64,000 bases of DNA from Dactylorhiza incarnata (GCA_033032865.1 JAWHQI010000201.1:1737501-1801500); one strand, 5' to 3'; positions 1 through 9,361 are shown, numbered from the stretch's first letter. Notes: a model not told the origin generated them from the sequence alone. Translations and numbers: made by a program.

Positions 1-1263
1 TCTCCAAGGGCAACTGTGCTTGACAAGCAAGCACAGTCCTCAAGTTTTGTAGCTGATAGAAATTCTCCTGAAGAGGTTGAGACTGGTGATAGCTCTCACT
101 CTTCTTTGCTGAAGTCCATAGCAGGGCTGCTAAAGGTTCAGACTGATCACTTTGATCAGTCTATCAAGCAAGTCTATAAGAAGATTGACTCTGTTGATAG
201 TTCTCTGAAGAAGGAAATGGCTGAGATCAAGCATGAAATGGGAAGATTCAATAGTGATCAAGAAGCCTGGATGCTAACTGCAGGGAAAGCTTTGAATCAT
301 ACAAATAAAGCAGTTGGGCATGCTCTTACCAACTTGCATCAGGTCAGTGAAGATGTTCTTCATCTCACCTCTGTTCATAAAGTTCTTAGTTCTGCTCATG
401 ATCAAGGGATCTCTTACTTGGATGATCAAGTTGTAACTCAGCTGAAGAAATTATATACCCTCCTGCATGAAGATGTCATAAAGGGGGAGGAGAGTGTGGT
501 ATCCAAGTTAGAAGAAAGTGCAAGCAAAATGAATGATTTGAATGAAAGTGTAGCTACTCAAATGCAAGATCTCATGGAAAACATCTTACAAAATGTTAAG
601 GATGTCAATTGGTATACTCATGAAGCCCAAAGCTGGTTGTTCAAGCAAGTGGCTGGAATGCTTGGGTTTACTATTGTGGATAAAGGGTCAGTTTTTCCCT
701 CATCAAGTGCTCCAGGACCCAGGGCTCCTAGTTTCTCTCCAAATCCTGTTGAGGATTCTGTTCCTGCTGATGAAGTCATTCCTGCTTCAACTTATCAAGA
801 ATTTTGGGATGATCCATTCCCTGTTCAAGATCCTGACAACTCACATTTTGCTGAACCCTCTGAGAAGTCATTAAAAAGGAAGCTATTTGCTGATAAGCCA
901 TCTGCTAAGAGGTCTAATCCACATAAGAAGATCAGAGAATTTTATGATAGGCCTCCTCCTAGAAACTTCCAAGAAAGTTGGAGTCCCATCTCCAAAAGTA
1001 TTATTCTCTCTGTTTTTGATAAAGTCAGCAATCAGAATGAAAAAGTCAGTGACCATTATAGTTCAGAAGAATGGAGCAAGTTTGAGAAGAGGACAAATGA
1101 AAGAAGAATTCACTTCAAGAATGGTGGATCTAAAGAGTCTGCTCCTGACAAATACTGGCCTAAGCCAAAGGCATTCTTTGAGAGAATGGATTCTGAACTG
1201 AAGAAGAAAGCTGAGGCAGTGGACAGAATGCTTGCAAAGAAGAAAGGCAAAGGTCATGAATAA
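1..1263 (+). CDS. Extra ORF downstream of pol in SIRE-1 (copia, SIRE/Maximus-like), 5' end outside window
   Basis: The frame is open from base 1 to a TAA at 1261-1263 (about 420 residues visible) and has no convincing ATG near the edge, so the true start lies to the left. The product is hydrophilic. Residues about 30-200 are rich in Lys, Glu, Ser, Leu and His with heptad-like spacing, suggesting coiled coil. A Pro/Ser-rich stretch follows around residues 230-280, then a basic region (KRKLF, AKRSNPHKK) and a Lys-rich end. I see no membrane segment, protease, integrase or RT motif. The stop lies 187 bp before a polypurine tract and LTR, the position of the additional (sometimes called env-like) ORF of SIRE/Maximus elements. 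Its role is unknown; a structural or nucleic-acid-binding protein is possible. The absence of a transmembrane helix argues against a true envelope. The ORF is intact over the visible part. Confidence 0.7.
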   Translation, partial: SPRATVLDKQAQSSSFVADRNSPEEVETGDSSHSSLLKSIAGLLKVQTDHFDQSIKQVYKKIDSVDSSLKKEMAEIKHEMGRFNSDQEAWMLTAGKALNHTNKAVGHALTNLHQVSEDVLHLTSVHKVLSSAHDQGISYLDDQVVTQLKKLYTLLHEDVIKGEESVVSKLEESASKMNDLNESVATQMQDLMENILQNVKDVNWYTHEAQSWLFKQVAGMLGFTIVDKGSVFPSSSAPGPRAPSFSPNPVEDSVPADEVIPASTYQEFWDDPFPVQDPDNSHFAEPSEKSLKRKLFADKPSAKRSNPHKKIREFYDRPPPRNFQESWSPISKSIILSVFDKVSNQNEKVSDHYSSEEWSKFEKRTNERRIHFKNGGSKESAPDKYWPKPKAFFERMDSELKKKAEAVDRMLAKKKGKGHE

Positions 1264-1449
1264 GCTGTGATTATCTGGATTCATGATGTTTTCTTTGCTT
1301 ATATATATATATACACATTTCTTTTGTGTTAAGTTAAAACATTCAGTCCTATTCTGTTTTTTCTTATATATTACTGCCTGGGTTATGCATTCTTATTTAG
1401 TATTCTTTCTGTGCAATTCAAGTTAGTGCCTAGGGTTATGACATCTTCA

Positions 1450-1462
1450 AATAGGGGGAGAT
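1450..1462 (+). other. Polypurine tract of SIRE-1
   Basis: A purine-rich AATAGGGGGAGAT lies directly before the TG of the LTR. This is the standard plus-strand primer position for a Ty1/copia element and fixes the LTR start at 1463. Confidence 0.8.
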
Positions 1463-1777
1463 TGTTGGGTATTGTGTCCACAATCACCTTGATTTGAAGA
1501 TGCCCCCTAGTAAACTAAAATGAATTGTATTTGTATTTGATGACTTTTGTTTAGATGTGTTATGACAGGCCTTAATGCTAAGTGCTCACCAAAGTCAGGT
1601 CGCAATGGATCACCAAACACAGTTCTAGACAATGTAATCCCTCATTGTATAGAACAAAGTGTTGGTCCATGTGTAATCTCTCTTTTGGGGTGCACTTCAT
1701 ATACTCATAACTGAAGGCTTTCAAGGTTGAGGAGTGAAGCAGGTTTTCAGAAGAAAAGAAAAATTCTGCTGAGTCAA

Positions 1778-2100
1778 TTCGTCGAGATGACTCGGGTCAT
1801 TCCGACGAATCCCGACGAATGCTGACAGAGGTCATTTTGGCTGGGTTGTGAAGAAAATTCTGCAGCCAAGTCCATTCGTCGAGATGACTCGGGTCATTCC
1901 GACGAATCCCGACGAATGCTGACAGAGGTCATTTTGGCTGGGTTGTGAAGAAAATTCTGCAGCCAAGTCCATTCGTCGAGATGACTCGGGTCATTCCGAC
2001 GAATCCCGACGAATGCTGACAGAGGTCATTTTGGCTGGGTTGTGAAGAAAATTTTGCAGCCAAGTCTATTCGTCGGATGTTCACGTGAAGTCTCGACGAA
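1778..2100 (+). repeat. 97 bp tandem repeat in SIRE-1 U3, built on TTCGTCG...CGACGAA inverted repeats
   Basis: The string TTCGTCG recurs at 1778, 1875, 1972 and 2069, an exact 97 bp period. The first three units are almost identical. Each holds a 32-nt imperfect hairpin: TTCGTCG at one end, CGACGAA at the other, and an inner ATGAC/GTCAT stem, followed by a second CGACGAAT. The fourth unit is diverged and cut short. The array ends about 120 bp before the TATA box, so it sits where a U3 enhancer would be. Confidence 0.9.
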
Positions 2101-2168
2101 TGACGGACAGACGGATTTCAAATCTTTGTTTCGTTTTCAAAAATTAGGGTTGGCCACCATGAACAGTA

Positions 2169-2225
2169 CACGTGTCGCCTCTTCCTTCATTGTCGCACGA
2201 GCCGTTGAAGTCCTCCCTATAAATA
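2169..2225 (+). promoter_or_regulatory. SIRE-1 LTR core promoter: G-box and TATA box
   Basis: A palindromic CACGTG (G-box, known target of plant bZIP and bHLH factors) lies at 2169-2174. TATAAATA is at 2218-2225, 44 bp downstream. Transcription would start around 2250, which places the later hairpin array in the RNA leader and in the 3' end of the genomic RNA. SIRE-3 has the same CACGTG upstream of its TATA box. Confidence 0.65.
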
Positions 2226-2628
2226 AATCCTTATTTTAGGGCAAGGCATGATGCCAAAAGAAATCGATCTAAAAATTTTCTCTTCAGCCGACAGTTCAGA
2301 AAAGATAAAGCTAAAAGTCGATCTCCTTTCTCTTTTGCTGAACAAGATTTCTGAGACCTAACTTTTGCTGCTCAAAGATCCTTTCTCTATTGTTGTTAGA
2401 GATTTCTCAGAAGAAGGCCTTTGATCTTATTGTTGTTCTCATTATTGAAGATTCTTTCAAGTAAGTCAAAGGGCCTATTCAGATCTGGTTAGCCAAGTCT
2501 TCTCTCTTCCACATCTTTCAAGTGCCAAGCCTTCTTTCAAGGTTGAGAAGAAGACTCAGTTTTCAAGATCTGAAGTTAATCTCTTTAGAGGTTAAGAAGA
2601 AGTATTTTGTTTCAATATCTTTTCTTTT

Positions 2629-2770
2629 GTAGGAGTTTTCACTCCGAGATTATCTGTAGGAGTTGTTTACTCCGAGGTGTAGGAGTTGTTATACTCCGAG
2701 TTGTAGGAGTGGTAAACTCCGAGTTGTAGGAGTTTTGACTCCGAGGTGTAAGATTAGTTATAATTTGAGA
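2629..2770 (+). repeat. Mini-hairpin array in R-U5 of SIRE-1 LTR
   Basis: Five or six units of 22-27 bp, each starting GTAGGAGT and containing ACTCCGAG, so each can fold with a GGAGT/ACTCC stem and a loop of 3-6 nt. The last unit (GTAAGATTAG...) is decayed. The array lies downstream of the TATA box, hence in transcribed sequence. Arrays in the same relative place occur in SIRE-2, SIRE-3 and SIRE-4. Confidence 0.8.
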
Positions 2771-2989
2771 TTGGTGAAGTAGCCGAGTCTAGCCTCGAAG
2801 TGCTAGATAGGCGAGGCGGGAAAGAGGACTACCTACATCGGGGAACCTCTATAAAATCCTTGTGTCTGTGCTGTGTTTGATTGTTTGTTTTTCTGTGTTA
2901 AATTTTTAATTCCGCATAAAGACATAGAATCCACCTATTCACCCCCCTCTAGGTGATTTAGGCCGCAACTAGATACTTTCAAGTGTCCA

Positions 2990-3721
2990 TAGGGGGGGTT
3001 CCCATGTTTTGAGAAGGGTCTGCCCTAGATGTTCATCAAAATAATATGAGATAATTACTAATGATGTATCATTCCATGAAACTACCAAAATAAGAGAATC
3101 ATAAATTTTCAACATTTATTTCACTACAATTATATTAAATACTATTTGGGATTTTTCCAAGGTTTGTGATGGACCTACCCTAAAAGTTCACCAAAATAAT
3201 ATGAGATAATTACTACTGAAGTATCATTCCACAAAACTACTAAATCAAGAGAATCATTAATTTTCAACAATTATTTTCACTATAATTAAATTAAATACTA
3301 TTTTTGGTTTTTCCAAGGTTTGTGAAGGACCTACCCTAAATGTTCATCATAATAATATGAGATAATTAATACTGAAGTATCAGTCCATAAAACTTCCAAA
3401 TCCTGAGAATCAAAATTTTGCAACTTTTCTAAATCCACAAAATTCAATTATTAGCCATGAGATATACATAATAATTTACAAAGGAAGTATCCAAATTGTT
3501 CATCTAAAAATTCTATAAAAATTATTACTGACACATATTGTTGAATAAAGGTTAAATCCAGAGAATCATAATTTGTTAACTTTTCAAAAACTACAAAATC
3601 CATTTATGAGCAATGGTCTCTACATAGTAATTTGCAAAGGAAGTACCCAAATTAGTCATCTAAATTTTTTGTAAAAAATCCTACTGACACATATTGTTGA
3701 ATCAAGGTTAAATCCATAGAA
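2990..3721. repeat. Satellite-like tandem array, 155-156 bp monomer, about 4.7 copies
   Basis: The anchor GTTCATC or a close variant recurs at 3031, 3186, 3342, 3498 and 3654, giving periods of 155, 156, 156 and 156 bp. Monomers are AT-rich and share ATAATATGAGATAATTACTA, TTTTCAAC and TTTTTCCAAGG blocks. Copies 1-3 are similar; copies 4-5 form a diverged subtype. There is no coding potential. The SIRE-1 LTR abuts the left side and TAT-3 pol the right side, so the array is cut at both ends. The period is nucleosome-sized, as in many plant satellites, but I recognise no named family. Confidence 0.85.
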
Positions 3722-3851
3722 TCCCAACTGGGCAGGACCATTCATTGTCAAGGAAGTACTAAAGAGTGGGGTTTAACGCCTTCAGACAAGTGATGGAGAA
3801 GAAATTTCACATACCTGGAGTGGTGACGATTTGAAACATTTCTATCCCTAA
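3720..3851 (+). pseudogene. C-terminal end of Ty3/gypsy Pol (TAT-3)
   Basis: Translation gives NPNWAGPF, then VKEVLKSG, LQT, and HTWSGDDLKHFYP before TAA at 3849-3851. This is the same C-terminal tail that follows the integrase in TAT-1 (ending at 32287 on the minus strand). One in-frame TAA interrupts it around 3774. Only the last 43 codons remain; everything upstream is replaced by the satellite-like array. It shows that TAT-3 lies on the plus strand. Confidence 0.75.
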
Positions 3852-5819
3852 AATGTTATCTCTCTCATTATTTGCATTTTGGATATTAAATAAAAAGCCC
3901 CATACTGACACTTTTCCTTATCTAGTAACTTGGTTCTCCTTTGTCTCTCACTGAACCATGGAGACTTCGCCAAGTACTGCTCGAACCCCCATAGATTGTA
4001 GTCATTAGCATAATACCACGAAGACCACGTGTAGCGGGGAGTTTTCTCACAAGTGTAGTGGAAGCTTGTCTATTCCTGTGTCGTGGTCTTCAGAACATTG
4101 GATCCCGACTGGTATCTAACACACCTCTGCATCAAGGGAGGTCGAGGTGACTGTTAGCACTATCATGCCCCGAAAGGGATATAGTTACAGCTTTGATGAT
4201 CTTTCTGAGGAAAGCAATGTCGGTATGGCTTCCGCGGCATAACCACACTCGCCCAACTGATAATCTTAGATTGTGACCATCAAATACTCATAGGTACTCT
4301 CAAATGGTGCATACATGCGACTCACAACTGAGTTGATCTCTTTGAGGAAAGCAATGTTCGCTATATATGCTCACATGCCTAATTGATCAACTTAACTTGT
4401 AACCCTAGGCAATAGAGCATTCGAGTCGTTGAAATTTTTACATCTCTTATGACTATTTGAGGAAAGCAATGCTCATTACTATAAGCACCTGCCCACTTGG
4501 TCACCTGATTCTGTAATTCTTGTCCTTCTTTACAGGAAGTTCTTTTCTTCTTACAGCTTCTGTGGTCATTTGAGGAATGCAATGCTTGCTATGTACGAAA
4601 ACCAGACCATTTGGTCACATAAAAGCTATGACTCCTAAGACCGGGCGGCTTAGCCTCTTAAGAAGATCGACTTGAATAAAAATATCACAGTTTAAAAAGA
4701 GTGGCGGCGTAATATACAAGCCGCACGGATAAAATATATTTAGCTTGAAAGCTAAAAACAGGTCATTATAACAAGCCGCAAAGCAGTGTTTTCAACTCGA
4801 ATATTCGAGTCCGGTTTTTCTTTCTTATGGGCGACCATTATCTCTGACTAAAACCATCGGTGATAACGGTGTTGTCCGGTCGACTTGGATTATTCTAGTC
4901 GTGATAATGATGAGCTGACGTTATCCGCTCGGTCTGACTTGATTTACCTATGGGAGGTTGGGCTATCTCAGTAGCAATTAATTGTTGAAATCAAGTTGAA
5001 GTATGACTTAATTATTCTTTGGGACAAGTCAGGATTCATCTCTGCGGAATTGAAATCTATTCTAGCATGTTAACAACGCGACTTGGGTCTTATTATTTGG
5101 ACTTGCGGAAATATTTTCCTGACGGCTTCGAAAGGAGATTTGTGGTTTAAATAAAAGACATCACATGATGATAATTGTATGACTTAATTATTTTTTGGAA
5201 GAAATCATTATCAATTTTCGCAGAATCAAGATTTATTTCAGGACTAAAGCAACAAGCCGTTCGAGCAATATTTCATGACATTCAGACAATTATTCTTTAA
5301 AACTCCTGTATATTCGGATCTCAGACTGTCAGTTGCCCGGAATGGATAGTAACCGCGCGACTTGAAGATTATTATTTGGACTTATGAAAATACTTCCCTG
5401 ACAGCTTCAGAAAAGGAAATTCGCGCCAGCTAAGCCATCTGAGCAACATTTCATGGTATCAAGACAGTTACTAATTTGGGATTCTTGTACATTCAGAACT
5501 CGAACTACTAATCGTCCGGACTGAAAGATGATCGCACGATTTAATGTTTATTATCTACACTTATTATCTCTGGCTGCTTCTATACAGGATTTGTAGTTTA
5601 TATAGAATATCGCAAAAATAAAAAACCACATATGAACATCCACAAGTAAGTAGAAAATTGCAAAGACAGACATCAGAACAAGTAACTATACTTTCCATCA
5701 AAAGTTTTCAAAAATACATCTAAGTGTTTGTTTAAACCGATCGGCTAACATATTCAAGCGGTCAGCTATGAAAAATAAATCAAAATACAAACTAAAGAAT
5801 GAATAATCTGTCGATTTAA
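3852..5819. repeat. TAT-3 noncoding region after pol, with diverged ~115 bp tandem repeats
   Basis: No credible ORF. The string GAGGAAAGCAATG (or one mismatch) recurs at 4207, 4344, 4459 and 4572, each followed by a GCTATATA-like or ACCTGCCCA-like block: a four-unit array with periods of 137, 115 and 113 bp. The same array, inverted, is at about 56020-56390 in TAT-2. Around 5000-5600 longer diverged repeats share ATTATTTGGACTT...CCTGACGGCTTC, also mirrored in TAT-2 at about 54950-55500. Tandem arrays between pol and 3' LTR are known in Retand-type Tat elements. Confidence 0.65.
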
Positions 5820-6530
5820 GTCTTTTAGCCGTAGGAGAATTTGAATCTCCGCCGCCTTCGACATCAACATCAGACGACGAGTAGTCTCCACTGCTTGACG
5901 AGGAACTTCACGATCCACTGCTAAAATAGTTCGAACTTTCCTCGTCTTCACGATCAATCCGCGTGGCTTCATTTTCAGCATCGCCGGCTTCAGAAGCCAT
6001 GCCATCATTATTCTCGCCATCAACTGCAGCTTCGTCCTCCTCTTCTTCGTCTTCACCGTCTTCTTCCACTTTTTCATCTTCCTCCGGATCTTCTTCATCG
6101 ACCTTGCCCTTATCTTTGGCTTTGCGGTTAATAGCATCCAGCTTCATTTTCAGGGGCAGATATATGTCAGGGAAAGTATATACCTCAAAGCCCTGCGACA
6201 ACCCGCCAAGATCTCTCAGACGGCTTAGGGCCCCATCGATTCCTTTAGCGACATGGGGGAAGACCACGTCTTTAAAAATCAGGTGGTCAATATTGTATGC
6301 TTTCTGCCAAAGGAAGAAAGGTTAGACCGCGCGGCCATAATATTTTCAATATTTATAAACAGGTAATGACTTACCGATTCTGCCTCCTTTAGCCGCGCGT
6401 TCTCTTGAACCAGGTCGGCATATTTTCTCTCCAAATTACTATGAGCTATAATTATCCTTTTATAGGATATTCACATAAAATGGTTCGTTATGAAGCTCCT
6501 CGCACTAACCTGCGTGGCTAGTTGCGTGAT
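5820..6530 (-). pseudogene. Antisense accessory gene B of TAT-3, 3' part (two exons visible)
   Basis: Opposite in strand to TAT-3 pol. The right-hand exon (about 6375-6530) encodes QLATQVSARSF...KYADLVQENARLKEAES and ends at a GTAAGT donor. A 71 bp intron (6304-6374) ends in a CTTTGGCAG acceptor. The last exon starts KAYNID, continues VFPHVAKGIDGALSRLRDLGG, and passes into a long Glu/Asp-rich then Ser-rich tail. A TGA at 5908-5910 interrupts the Ser-rich tail, after which the frame continues to an AKRLKS basic motif. The order helix-rich domain, acidic tail, Ser tail, basic end matches gene B of TAT-1 (29028-30755). The N-terminal half is missing. Confidence 0.6.
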
Positions 6531-6830
6531 GGCGATGATTCCCCACCATATGTTTGCGACCATGGTCGTGACCAGTTCCTTGCCGACGCTGACTCGACGC
6601 ATTATTTTGATCGCTGCCGCAACATTACATTTGAAGACTCTGATGGACGATGTCACGATAACAATAATGGTGCACACCATTGATGCGACAAAACGCCATT
6701 ACCGAACCATTGTGAAGAACGCCATCGCCGCTACAACCTCCGCCCGCGGCGCAAGATTATTAATTAATAATTATAATTATTTTATTATAATTATTATTTA
6801 AGTTTTATTCATGCTTTATCTTTTATTTGA
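6531..6830. other. Unassigned degenerate stretch between TAT-3 and CHR LTR
   Basis: Similarity to TAT accessory gene B stops near 6530. From 6531 to 6760 one plus-strand frame reads CDHGRDQFLADAD and later RHRRYNLRPRRK with one stop, which might be a retrotransposon protein remnant but matches nothing I can name. 6765-6830 is very AT-rich. A clean boundary is not visible. Confidence 0.3.
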
Positions 6831-7849
6831 GACATTGTTTATTTTAATATTTTATTTTAATTTGGACTGCGTATAACCATGTTTGTTGGCAAGCCATGTT
6901 TTATTTTAATTTGGACTGCGTATAACCATGTTAGTTGGCAAGCCTATAAAAGGCTATCATGTAATAGAATTTGGTAGAATTGAATGAATAAAAATCTGAA
7001 CCCTAAAATTTGAATCCCCTCCTTGTTTTCCCTCTCTCCTAGTCGCCCCTCTCTTCTCCCTCTTGGAAGATTTCGGCCACCCCTCTCCCTCCTGTTTCTT
7101 GGCCGCCCCTCTCCCTTGCCTCCTTCCTCTTGGACGCCGACCAACCTCTTCCTCTCCCCCCTCCTTGGCAAATTTCGTCCATCTCCCCTCTCCCTCTCCT
7201 ATTCTTCCTCCTCTTAGGAAGATATCGACCAAGGTGAAGAAAGAAGAAGAAAAGGGCTGTGGTTTGGTTGAATCAAGTCCGGCGTGAAGCTACGAAGGCG
7301 AATGAGTTTCTCTCTGTTCGACGCGGCTTCGGTGGATCCGTTGAAGAACGATTTGGGCGAGTGCATGCTTGAGGATAATCCCATCTCAAGCGGGGTAATA
7401 AAATTTCTACTCGTGAGATTTCCCTCTTGTTAATTTCTTGTGGTGTTAATTTTGGCGTGATCTTCGAATCACTTGAATAATCGTGGTTTTCTTCGGTCGA
7501 TTTGTGCGTTCTTCTTATTTCTTTTAATTTTTCGAAGAAGATTGACGAACCTCGACCTTTTGTTGGGAAAAATCTACCCTTTTCCGAATCGTATTTTTTT
7601 GGTGGATCTCTTTTGGTACAACCCTAGCTCGACCGGACCGGGTGGGTCCTTTTAGTCTGGGAGAATTTTGGCATATAATCATCTATTCAACCTCTAGCGG
7701 TGTGGCTACCCTTTCGTTAGCGTCAAATTGATAAATATTGCGTTGCGTGTACGCTGCGATTAATTTCTGTGCGAACGTATAAATTGGAACGTTGAGAGGG
7801 AATGCGTGCTTGTTCGTAGCGATCGTGTCTGAGAGCGTAGCCTGCATCA
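6831..7849 (+). repeat. 5' LTR of CHR (chromovirus-like Ty3/gypsy); left end uncertain
   Basis: The right end is set by a TGCATCA just before a primer-binding-like TTTAGTATTAGAGCTAGGTT. A TATA box (CCTATAAAAGG, about 6943-6953) and a C/T-rich leader (7020-7210) are typical of such LTRs. A 49 bp tandem duplication (6851-6899 and 6900-6948, GGACTGCGTATAACCATGTT core) lies just upstream of the TATA box. I cannot find the TG start with confidence, so the left coordinate is approximate. Small ORFs in the 7000-7300 C/T-rich stretch are composition artefacts. Confidence 0.5.
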
Positions 7850-7870
7850 ATTTAGTATTAGAGCTAGGTT
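7850..7870 (+). other. Decayed primer-binding site of CHR
   Basis: TTTAGTATTAGAGCTAGGTT differs at two or three positions from the initiator-Met tRNA complement TTGGTATCAGAGCTAGGTT used by plant chromoviruses. It lies directly after the LTR and before the leader of the gag remnant. Confidence 0.6.
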
Positions 7871-7939
7871 CGTGTCAATTTATTAATTTAATTATTCCTA
7901 ATTTTTCTTAGTTCGCCGGCACACACAATCGTCGCACCT

Positions 7940-8465
7940 TTTCGTGTTCAAAATTTCAAAATTTTAATTTCTGGTCTGCGAATAGCTGCATAAAATTCTC
8001 ATTTTTCAGGGAAAATAAAAAAACATTTCTGAAAAATCTGCGTACTATTTTATAAATGATTATAAAAAAAATATTTTAATTACCCTAGTTATTAAGCGGG
8101 AATAAAATTATCTTTCATAAAATTTTGGCCTGTTTAAAATTTCTGATCTGCAAATAGCGGCCAAATTTTTTTATTTTTCTGCGAACATAAAAAAAATAAA
8201 ATTCTGGAAATTCTGCATATTTTTCTCAGTAAGAAAATTAAAAAATATTTTAATTACCCTCGTTATTAAGCAGGAATAAAATTATCTTTCATAAAATTTT
8301 GGTTTGTTTAAAAGTTATGGTCTACAAATAGCAGCCTAAAATTCTCATTTTTTCTACGAAAAATAAACAAAAAAAATTCTAGAAATTCTCTATACGTTTC
8401 TCAGTAAGAAAATATAAACAAATTATTTTCCTTACCCTAGTTGCTATGCAGGAATAAAAAATCTG
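7940..8465 (+). repeat. ~175 bp tandem repeat in the CHR leader (3 units)
   Basis: The anchor TACCCTAGTTATTAAG (or variant) recurs at 8081, 8255 and 8433, periods of 174 and 178 bp. Each unit also holds CTGGTCTGCGAATAGC-like and TTCTCATTTTTC-like blocks. Units are AT-rich, and the third has diverged most. The array fills the untranslated leader between primer site and gag. No coding signal. Confidence 0.7.
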
Positions 8466-8604
8466 TTATAAATCTGTCTAGTTCATATTCAAAATTTTTC
8501 TATCATTGCAAATCCACTAGTTCTGGTCCAGAGTACACACCTACTCAACATGTATGGCTCATGACGTTTATGTTTCCTGATTATATTACTTGTATGCTAA
8601 TGTT

Positions 8605-9093
8605 ATGGCTAATCACACCCCAACTTTGCCTCGTGACGTACGACAACCAAATCGAAACCACTCGCCGGTTGATGATTTTCGACGTGAGATGAATCAACAA
8701 CTGGGAGAGATTCGAGAAATGGTGGCCCAACTTTCGACCAACCGAACCCCTCCTCTGTCTACATACCATCGAACGCAAATGTTTGATGAGTTATCTTCCC
8801 TTAGACAAGGGAATCGATGGTTGCAGAGTACATGGGTCACCTGAAGGACATGATGGCTAGGTGCGATGTTAGGGAGATGTCTGAGGTCATCCTTTCACGG
8901 TTTCGTAAGGGGCTTAACCCCAACATTCAAGGTAAACTCCTTCGTTATGGATACACAGATTTAAGCATCACCTATAATGCCGCGTTGGATATTGAGAAGC
9001 ATCTTGCTCACAAGTCCAAGTCTCATTTTTTCAGAAGGACAAGTCCATCTTAGGACCTCCCCCTCCGTTATCCCTAAAAGATAAGGATAAATT
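8605..9093 (+). pseudogene. gag remnant of CHR
   Basis: Starts at ATG 8605 (MANHTPTLPRDVRQ) with a polar N-terminus containing FRREMNQQLGEIREMVAQL, then breaks frame near 8820. It continues VAEYMGHLKDMMARCDVRE and RFRKGLNPNIQGKL, which is the retrotransposon gag core of Ty3/gypsy elements (the EY...L..RCDV..RF..GL pattern). Most of gag between the N-terminus and this segment is deleted. The zinc knuckle is not seen. The remnant is cut by the MITE at 9101. Confidence 0.65.
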
Positions 9094-9100
9094 CCGGTCC

Positions 9101-9358
9101 CACTACTAGAAAATTGACTTTTAGCCACGCTCGTAATGCCCACGGTCATTTTCCGTGGCAAACAGTCAAATTATCGTGGCTAAAAGTCATAGAAAAATGG
9201 TATTTGCCACAGAAAGAGCATGACAAATATTTTTTTGCCACGCTCGTATTGGCCACGCCCATTTGCCACGGCAGTTCGTGGCTAAAAGTCTTTTGCCACG
9301 ATTTTGGACTTTTAGCCACGGTAATTTGCCCTGGCTAAAAGTCAATTTTCTGGTAGTG
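9101..9358. mobile_element. CACTA-type MITE, 258 bp, TSD TCC
   Basis: The ends are CACTACTAGAAAATTGACTT and its near-perfect inverse (AAGTCAATTTTCTGGTAGTG, TIR about 28 bp). The CACTA start and a 3 bp TSD (TCC at 9098-9100 and 9359-9361) assign it to the CACTA/En-Spm superfamily. There is no transposase; it must have moved using an enzyme encoded elsewhere. Inside, GCCACG/CGTGGC and TTTTAGCCACG blocks recur in both orientations, giving many subterminal repeats that resemble transposase-binding sites. It sits within the CHR gag-protease region. Confidence 0.88.
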
Positions 9359-9361
9359 TCC

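Larger units (their letters stand above)
1463..2981 (+). repeat. 3' LTR of SIRE-1 (1519 bp)
   Basis: The LTR begins TGTTGGGTATTG after the polypurine tract and ends in TTTCA. The end resembles the ends of the other SIRE-type LTRs here: a CACCCCCCTCTAG motif about 35 bp before the end and a GGGGAACCTCTATAAAAT block about 140 bp before it. The start matches SIRE-3 read on the minus strand. From left to right it holds a U3 region with a 97 bp tandem repeat of CG palindromes (about 1778-2100), a G-box and TATA box (2169-2225), and an R-U5 region with a mini-hairpin array (2629-2770). The partner 5' LTR lies outside the window, so age and TSD cannot be judged. Confidence 0.82.

Noticed and set aside
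1..1263. Calling the extra ORF a true envelope gene
   Set aside because: No signal peptide or transmembrane segment in the visible part; position alone does not prove function.
2990..3721. Identification as a named grass centromeric satellite because of the 155/156 bp period
   Set aside because: Only the length agrees; I see no sequence match that I can vouch for.
5963..6325. Plus-strand Ser-rich ORF
   Set aside because: Mirror image of the acidic tail of TAT-3 gene B on the minus strand.
7023..7287. Pro/Ser-rich and Arg/Gly-rich ORFs on both strands
   Set aside because: Overlapping frames in a CT-rich leader; no homologue and no start context.
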